Shown: positions 58,147 through 64,000 of the stretch, piece by piece
Layout of the letters: the number at the start of each line of letters is the position of its first letter
How positions within the stretch are numbered: position 1 is the first letter of the stretch
Source: Phaseolus vulgaris
Lineage: Eukaryota > Streptophyta > Magnoliopsida > Fabales > Fabaceae
Direction: 5' to 3'
Length of the DNA: 64,000 bases
Assembly: GCF_000499845.2 (NCBI RefSeq)
Contig: NC_023753.2
Span: forward strand, 22,165,932-22,229,931
The notes under the pieces: model-generated
The model's input: the letters and a program-made list of their open reading frames with translations, nothing else
Databases searched by the model: none
What the model was told of the DNA's origin: nothing
Made by a program: the position numbers and the translations under genes

Positions 58147-60180
58147 CAAGGTTTAGATTGACATTTCAGAAGATGGTCGCAAAATGAAACTGGGGCTATG
58201 TGCAATTTTCGCGATACACTTGTTGTCTATGATCTGATTTTTCTTTTGGTTTAATTTTTTGATCCATACATTTATCAAAAATTACATTACATGATTCTTT
58301 TGATTCTTTGTGGACTTGATGGAAGCATGGTGATTATGGGTGAGATGAGTTGTTTATTGGAGAAAGTTTAATTTGTTCTCTGAAAAGACCTCTCCAACTC
58401 ATGGATAGCGCATGTGGGTATCTTTTTTTTCACTTCTTTTTCATTGGTGTTAGGCTCTTTTTCCGTGGCAGAGAATGTGATGTGTTATGACTGCAGAGAG
58501 GGTGTTGGTACTGTCCAAAAAGTCTTTGCTTAAGTTTCATTGTTTCGTCCACAATAAAACATGTCCTCCTCCATGTCTTTCTGTGTGTGTCCCCTCATAT
58601 TGGCCATGGAAACAGAATAAAAGTAACTGCTATTCCCACATGAATCCTCAACTTCTCCTTTTTCTCCTTTACCTCTGTGTTGTCATTCAAAATAATTATT
58701 ATTGTTCACATAGTTTTGTTCTTTTCTTTGCTTCATCTCTCTCTCTCTCTCTCTCTCTGCAAGTTAATTGCCTACTCATTACACCTAAGCAACCCATGAA
58801 ACCATCCACTGCTTCATCCCTCAAGCTTCCCTTAGATACACCTAATACTAACTACATAAATCACACATTACTAAACTATGTAACATTTTTAATTCCATTG
58901 CTTTCTTTTCTTTTTCTTCAAGTAAAAAGAGGCGTTGAAGAAAATTCATTACCCCAAGTGTAGATTTACACTCTACCTATTTTTATTATTATTATTATTA
59001 AGCCCACTGTATATGTAAATTAATTTATATACTATCATTTTATAACAAAGTTCCTTTTCTGTGCCTTTCTTTTCTGTTTTTTTTTTCTTTTGTTAAGAAG
59101 TCAAACGCAGCATCACATCACATCAATAAAAGTTGAAGATTAAGTTCGAATTAATCGGAATTAGTTTATAATAAATAAATATGCTAAAACTGAAGAAAAC
59201 TAGAGTTTCACTTTTTTTTTGTTGCTAAATGGTCATTAATAGGAAAAGGTAAATTTTGGATAATTTCTTAAAAGAAAAAAAAATGTTTGGTAAAAAACAG
59301 ATGGAACTATTGTTCGAATCGATCAGCTCTTAATATAAAGAAACATCAGATGACTTTTTATTTTCTCTCAAAATAATTTAATGGATTTAAAACATTAAAG
59401 TCACTAAAAACTTGGATGGGATGAAAAACTAACTCTAATTTGTTGTGACGGATTTAAATGGTGTCATGGGTCCACATGAACATATGGAAAATTTTTAAAA
59501 TATGAGACACAACAAAGTATAAGGTACATAAAACAAGTGTTGATTTCAGCAGAATAAAATATGTATAAAAAATAAACATAAATAATTTTCATATTATAAT
59601 TCTTACTGTATTATTATAAACATTTTAAAATAAAACTAAGAATATAAAATACATCTGGAATATTTAAAGGATCCTTAGTGTTCTATATGAATAAGTCCAA
59701 AACCTTGGTTAACCTCTTCTTTTTATCTAGATTCATATTTTTTGGTTCTTGATTTTATTAGAAAACCCTTTTTAATCTACTGTTATAGAGCTTGCTTGTT
59801 CTGGTGGTGAAAGCTTTGTGTATGGTACACTATGCCTTTAGATTACACTATGCCTTTAGATTATACCCACATTTAGACTGGACCAAAGAGTATACTCAAA
59901 ACTATTTCTGGAGGGGAAAACTGTATGGTTATACGTAGAGTATACGCAGTAATCACCCTTCAATATACTTTGCCTCAACCCCACACTTAACCTACCATAC
60001 CTCTTTCTTTTTTATCTGTTACTTCTTAGTTTGCGTGTGACTTTATACCTTAAATCCTAACCAGACAATTCAGTTTTTCTGTGTTAAGTATCTGTTTATT
60101 AATCATTGTTTACAAAAGCCAATTTTAGAATTTCACTTCTGTACTGGATTTGGGCTCGATTAACAGTTTATCCTGATAAT
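58147..60180. other. 3' flank of the zinc-finger gene and spacer
   Basis: The 3' untranslated region of the zinc-finger gene probably ends near 58400-58550. A (CT)n tract occurs at about 58736-58758, an (ATT)n tract at 58984-59000, and an 18-base direct duplication of CACTATGCCTTTAGATTA at about 59828-59863. The frame at 58487-58963 has no family resemblance. Confidence 0.45.
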
Positions 60181-60796
60181 AGCTCGATCCTCGGTGTGGG
60201 TTGATGAGTGGTCAGCTCAGTTATTAGGTTTGAGTAGAGATTATGAGTTTGACCCAATTGAACGAGCCATCGAAAACGAACACAATGTGGCTGCCCTAGA
60301 TAGGGGTAGCGCCTGTTGTGTGTACATGTTTATAGATAATCGTGTATGTCTCTTTGTTGCATATTGGTTACGTATAAAGTATTTTTGATAGATCCTGATA
60401 ATAACCCTAAAAGATAAGGGTGCGCGCTTATAACAAAATGTTGAATTATTGATGCCCATGGCAGGTGAGTTTTCTGTTATTATTTTATGTGCTCAGTTTT
60501 ATTTTCAGTTAGGATTTTATTCCCATGAGTAAGTGTTGTTGCAAAGACGGATATAAAAAAGGGAGTGGATCTCCAGGTGAAGGTACGTTTTCGGAGACAC
60601 TTTCCAAGTGGTTACTCTTGATGAGCCCTAACTAACTTGATTGTCGGAGTGTAATCAACAGGTAGGGCGTCCTCTGTTACAACGGTGCCATATTCTAGCA
60701 CAACTAGAAGAGAAGAAAGAGATTCCCAGAAGAAGTAGATTCGGAAGGAGGCGTTCAACCTAGATCACTCAACGAGGCGGTCAACTGGCGAGAACA

Positions 60797-60815
60797 TTTG
60801 GCACCCACCGTGGGC
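60797..60815 (+). other. Probable primer binding site of the gypsy element
   Basis: TTTGGCACCCACCGTGGGC directly follows the CGAGAACA end of the LTR-like sequence. A TTTGG(C)(A/G)CCCACCGTGGGG string is the usual start of the internal region of Tat/Ogre-type plant gypsy elements as I recall it. The priming tRNA was not identified. Confidence 0.65.
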
Positions 60816-60825
60816 CCGATAAAAT

Positions 60826-62024
60826 ATGATCCCATCCACAATTGTGTTTGGACTTCTCAACAAGATGAGGAATACCAGGCAAGGGACATCGGGACCAGAA
60901 GCAGTCGAGGCTCCCACATTACAACAGCTTATGGAGACGATAAGGAATCTCGAGGAGGCTAACGAGCAGTCCAGACAAGAGCAGGAAAGATTACGAGAGG
61001 ACCTGCGTCAAACCAATAAAGATCTGCGCCGAGATTTACAGCAGCGCGACCCACGTCCTGTAAGGGAGAGAAGGGTAAACCTACCTGTGAGGGATTGGCC
61101 TGAGCCCTTTTCACGAGCGATCATGGATCGTTTCAGGAGGGTCAGACGCCTGTTCGGTGCAAGATGTTCATGAGTACTTTCACAGGTACAACGTTACAGT
61201 GGTTTAGTGGACTCCCTGATGGTCACATAACCTCTTTTGCACAGTTCGCCGCCAACCAGGTCAGACCCATTCATTGTCAGGCAAAGAGAAGGGGAAACGT
61301 TGAAGGAATACTTGAACAAGTTCTGGGCGCTCACGGTGAGACTCCAGACCCATGATGAAGATGTGATGGTCACCGCCTTTGAGCAAGGAATCGCAGCCGC
61401 ACCGTTCAACAACTCCTTGATTAGAAATCCAGTGGAGACGTTCTCCGAGATCCGACGAAGAGCTGTCACACACATTAGCACCGAGGAGGCCGTAGCTATG
61501 AAGAATGGTAAGTTGTATTCCAAAATTTCCAAGTCGAAGGAAGTGGTTAAGACTTCCTGGCCTTTGAGGGTCAATGAGACCTCAACGGGGAAGAAAGCAG
61601 ACTTGAGACACGCACCATACAAGAAGCACGAACCCAAGACAAAGGGCAGGAGGAGACCCGTCCCAGGTTCCGGGTATCATACAAGGAGCTTATAGCAATA
61701 CCCAAGGTAGCAGAGAAGTTAAGGTTTCCCCAAAAGGCTGATAGAAATTTGGGGTTAAGAAAAGACCTTTGGTGTGAATTCCACAAAGGCCTCGGGCACA
61801 GTATCGAACAATGCCTAGCTCTAGGTCACCAGTTGACTGAGTTGCTGAGAGAAGGTTTCTTGAAAGAATACTTGGAAACTAGTTTGGAAGAGCCTCAAAG
61901 GGAGGCAACCTCAAGAGAACAGATGCATGAAGTACCCATCAATGGAGAGTTGAATACTATTTCGGGAGGATTCTCGGGGGAGGTAACACCGCCACCAAGC
62001 GCAAAAGGTACGCAAGAGTTGTGA
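60826..62024 (+). pseudogene. Gypsy gag, broken into several frames
   Basis: The first frame (60826-61173) has a coiled coil of Glu/Gln/Arg (LMETIRNLEEANEQSRQEQERL) typical of the gag N terminus. It then joins abruptly to STFTGTTLQWFSGLPDGHITSF in another frame at about 61164, apparently after deletion of part of the retrotransposon gag domain. A further frame (61237-61695) carries GETLKEYLNKFWALTVRL and FSEIRRRAVTHISTEEA. The next (61749-62024) carries the zinc-knuckle-like CEFHKGLGHSIEQC tract. No single frame spans the protein. Confidence 0.82.
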
Positions 62025-62415
62025 TGTCCTTGGACGTGAGGAGCACGGATGCTTCGCCCGAGCCTGATTTGGGCTTCACGAAGTATGATTTGGGAGATGT
62101 GGTTCCCCACGACAATGACCCAGTGGTGATATCCGTCGTCATGGTAAGGAGGAGAGTGCATTGAGTTCTCATTGACCGGGGCAGCTTGGCAGATGTGATG
62201 TTATGATTGACGTTTGCCAATTTGCGGATATCTCCCGATCAATTGATGCCACACGACGGATGATTGGTAGGCTTTGCGGGGGGACCAAGTAGAGGTACAA
62301 GGGTACGTTGATCTGAGGACAACCTTTTCTGATGACAAGGTTGCAAAGACCGTTGTTATAACGTACGTTGTAATTAATACACCTTCGGCCTACAATTTAC
62401 TCTTGGGCAGAACCT

Positions 62416-63643
62416 TGATAAGTGCTAATGTGTAGTTTTTATTATTGAGAAAATTTAACACTTTGGAACTCAATTGTTGCTTAATGTAAGAAAATTACCC
62501 TGATATGAGAATTATTGAATCCGATTATATATTTTGAACCAAGAAAAAAATGAAGAAATTTAATCTCAGTTTTTGTGTAAATTGCAGATGAATATGAAGC
62601 ATTGAAAGAAAGAAAGTAAAAACTTAATTGGATCACAAGAAGATTTAGCTCAAGCTAGAAGATTTAGCTCAAGTTAGAAGATTTAGCTCAAGCTAAAATT
62701 ATCTTGCTAGCTCAAGATAAAAAAGCAGTGAAAGATCTAGCTTAAGCTAAATTGGCTCGCTTGAGCTAGATTTCATTATATAAATTTTGAAACACAGCTA
62801 AAACAGGGGTGGTGGAAAAAGAAGTGATTTTTATAGAGAGAGGTTAGTGAGAGAAGAGGAAGAGAAGTCTATTCTAGGAGAAGAACTTACTCAGATCAGC
62901 CCTTCTTATGCAAATCAGATCAAAAATGAAGATTGGAGGAGCTATCATGAGTGGCTAGGTGCTTTCTAACTTGGGATTGAATGTAATCCACTCTATTCAA
63001 ATGTATTCTTGGTGATATATATATATATATATATATAAAATATTTTCTTTTCTACTTGTTCTTGATATTTTCATTTCATGCTTATTTCTTGATTATATCT
63101 GATCAATGGAGTCTTGATTTTAATCCTTAAATATAACTGGAAAGTATTTTTAGGGATCTGAAATAGAAAGAAATACTTGATAACTTGTAATGTTAGGAAT
63201 AGATTCTAGGTTATTAATTGCATCATAATTTTGTTCATAAAGTTTGATATCTGAGGAACCAGTGTTTGAGAAATCATCTTATGAATTTCATCTGTGAGGA
63301 ATCAAGGTGAATGACTTTAAATTAAGCATCAAGAATAAGTAGTTTTGAGTATTATATATTGTATTATTACAAAATACAGATGATTGAGATAGACGCAATT
63401 CAATCCCAAGTATCTTTATCTATATTTGATAAGTTAGTTTTGTTACATAATCTTAAACCTTTAAGTTACTTCTTGTGAAATCTTTAATTTGGTTATGAAA
63501 AAGTTCTTGAAGTTATTTTCTATACTTAATGAGTTTTATAACAGAACATCTTAATTATAATTGTTCTCTGTGGGTTCGACATTCGTACTTTAAAGAGTAG
63601 TATATTAAAGTTGATTTGGTACACTTGTCGAGAAAAATCAACA
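62416..63643. mobile_element. Solo LTR nested in the gypsy element
   Basis: About 1.23 kb starting TGATAAGTGCTAATG and ending GAAAAATCAACA replaces the expected short protease-to-RT linker of the host element. On the left the host reads through to LLGRTL; on the right host sequence resumes with GTVASTKHMKMKLPSLEG. The last 130 bases (TCTCTGTGGGTTCGACATTCG..GTACACTTG) match the 3' LTR ends of Athila-like gypsy elements as I remember them. Flanks read AGAACC(T) and (A)ACCCT, consistent with a 4-5-base target duplication but ambiguous by a base or two. No internal region is present. Confidence 0.72.
62644..62700 (+). repeat. Three tandem AGATTTAGCTCAAGCTAGA-type units
   Basis: Three copies of about 19 bases differing by one or two substitutions lie inside the nested solo LTR. 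Related TAGCTCAAG/CTTAAGCTA half-palindromes continue to about 62770. Confidence 0.7.
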
Positions 63644-64000
63644 ACCCTCCCTGAACAGGTTGGGGACGGTAGCCTCAACCAAGCACATGAAGATGAAGCT
63701 ACCCTCACTAGAGGGGAATGTGATCGTTATTAAATCCGATCAGAAGGCCGCCCGAAAATGCTATGAAAGCAGCTTGAAGAATAAAAGGAGGATGTACTCG
63801 GCAGCCGTCGTCCAAGGAGGAGGAGTTGTTGAAGTCCTGGAAACTGGAATCACTAGCAGGCAGCAGCCAGGACCCGCGGGTGACGTCCTAGAAAGAGAGA
63901 TAGGTGGAAAGGTGTTCAAGATGGGTGCTTCAGTAGATCCAAAATTGCAGAACAAGATAGTTGAAGTAATAGTCAAACACATGGACACATTCGCTTAGTC
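63644..64000 (+). pseudogene. Gypsy pol, linker before reverse transcriptase
   Basis: The sequence after the nested LTR resumes gypsy polyprotein (GTVASTKHMKMKLPSLEGN, QKAARKCYESSLK, PAGDVLEREIGGKVFKMG, IVEVIVKHMDTFA). This is the region between protease and the RT fingers. The catalytic RT motifs would lie beyond the window. The open frame is uninterrupted here, but upstream parts are broken. Confidence 0.8.

Larger units (their letters stand above)
60181..64000 (+). mobile_element. Decayed Ty3-gypsy element, running off the window
   Basis: Plus-strand order: LTR/leader-like sequence with a TATA-like GGATATAAAAAAG near 60550; a likely LTR end AGAACA at 60796; a primer-site-like TTTGGCACCCACCGTGGG; gag frames; a stop-ridden aspartic protease region (62025-62410); a nested solo LTR; then the protease-RT linker (63650 to the window end). 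Multiple frameshifts, stops and a gag-internal deletion show that it is inactive. The 5' limit is approximate and the 3' half lies outside the window. Confidence 0.82.

Noticed and set aside
58487..58963. 158-residue plus-strand frame downstream of the zinc-finger gene
   Set aside because: Composition follows CT repeats and AT-rich spacer; no domain and no conserved motif.
1..64000. A novel multi-gene defence, biosynthetic or signalling system
   Set aside because: The intact genes are unrelated single plant genes in transposon-rich DNA; nothing indicates a functional cluster.

Overview
This window is nuclear DNA from a flowering plant, most likely a legume of the Phaseolus/Vigna/Glycine group. 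The plant assignment rests on GT-AG introns, AT-rich spacers, (TTTAGGG)n telomere-type repeats, a plastid-targeted starch enzyme, a nuclear gene for a mitochondrial ribosomal protein, and Ty1-copia, Ty3-gypsy, LINE and CACTA transposons. The legume assignment is an inference from remembered protein similarity. I saw no rRNA, tRNA, CRISPR array or bacterial-type operon.

Layout. 2277-3171 (+): a two-exon DUF1635 gene. 5450-6138 (-): an Aux/IAA gene fragment with a retained intron, a nonsense codon and frameshifts. 8527-11388 (+): a six-exon MYB-CC (GARP) transcription factor. 12421-13062 (-): a broken coding sequence resembling the coiled-coil end of plant immune receptors. 14084-15160 (+): a truncated DUF4220 gene, abutted by Ty3-gypsy integrase debris, a two-copy 108-bp repeat, a perfect 17-unit telomere-type array and LTR-like debris (to about 17217). 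17755-36613 (+): the main gene, plastidial pullulanase/limit dextrinase. It reconstructs to 28 exons and about 957 residues with every exon phase compatible, despite a 4.3-kb copia element in intron 8 and foldback-type elements in three other introns. 36918-40153 (-): a 5'-truncated, internally deleted LINE with a candidate target-site duplication. 42060-43436 (+): the gene for mitochondrial ribosomal protein L6, with ribosomal-type promoter motifs. 44760-54150: an AT-rich transposon-dominated stretch holding CACTA-type elements, a degenerate En/Spm-type (Transposase_24) pseudogene and a solo LTR nested in one CACTA element. 57145-58146 (+): an intronless two-finger C2H2 repressor of the ZAT type. 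60180-end (+): a decayed Ty3-gypsy element with a second solo LTR nested in it, cut off by the window edge.

The intact genes serve unrelated housekeeping or regulatory roles: starch debranching in plastids, mitochondrial translation, transcriptional control and one unknown. There is no gene cluster and no convincing new multi-gene system. The noteworthy content is structural: transposons nested with readable target-site duplications, a gag-less copia element with an uninterrupted pol frame but an altered integrase residue, a perfect interstitial telomere array inside retroelement debris, and an Aux/IAA fragment that was duplicated as DNA. Exon boundaries were placed by hand from splice dinucleotides, phase and family similarity; no alignment or transcript data were available.
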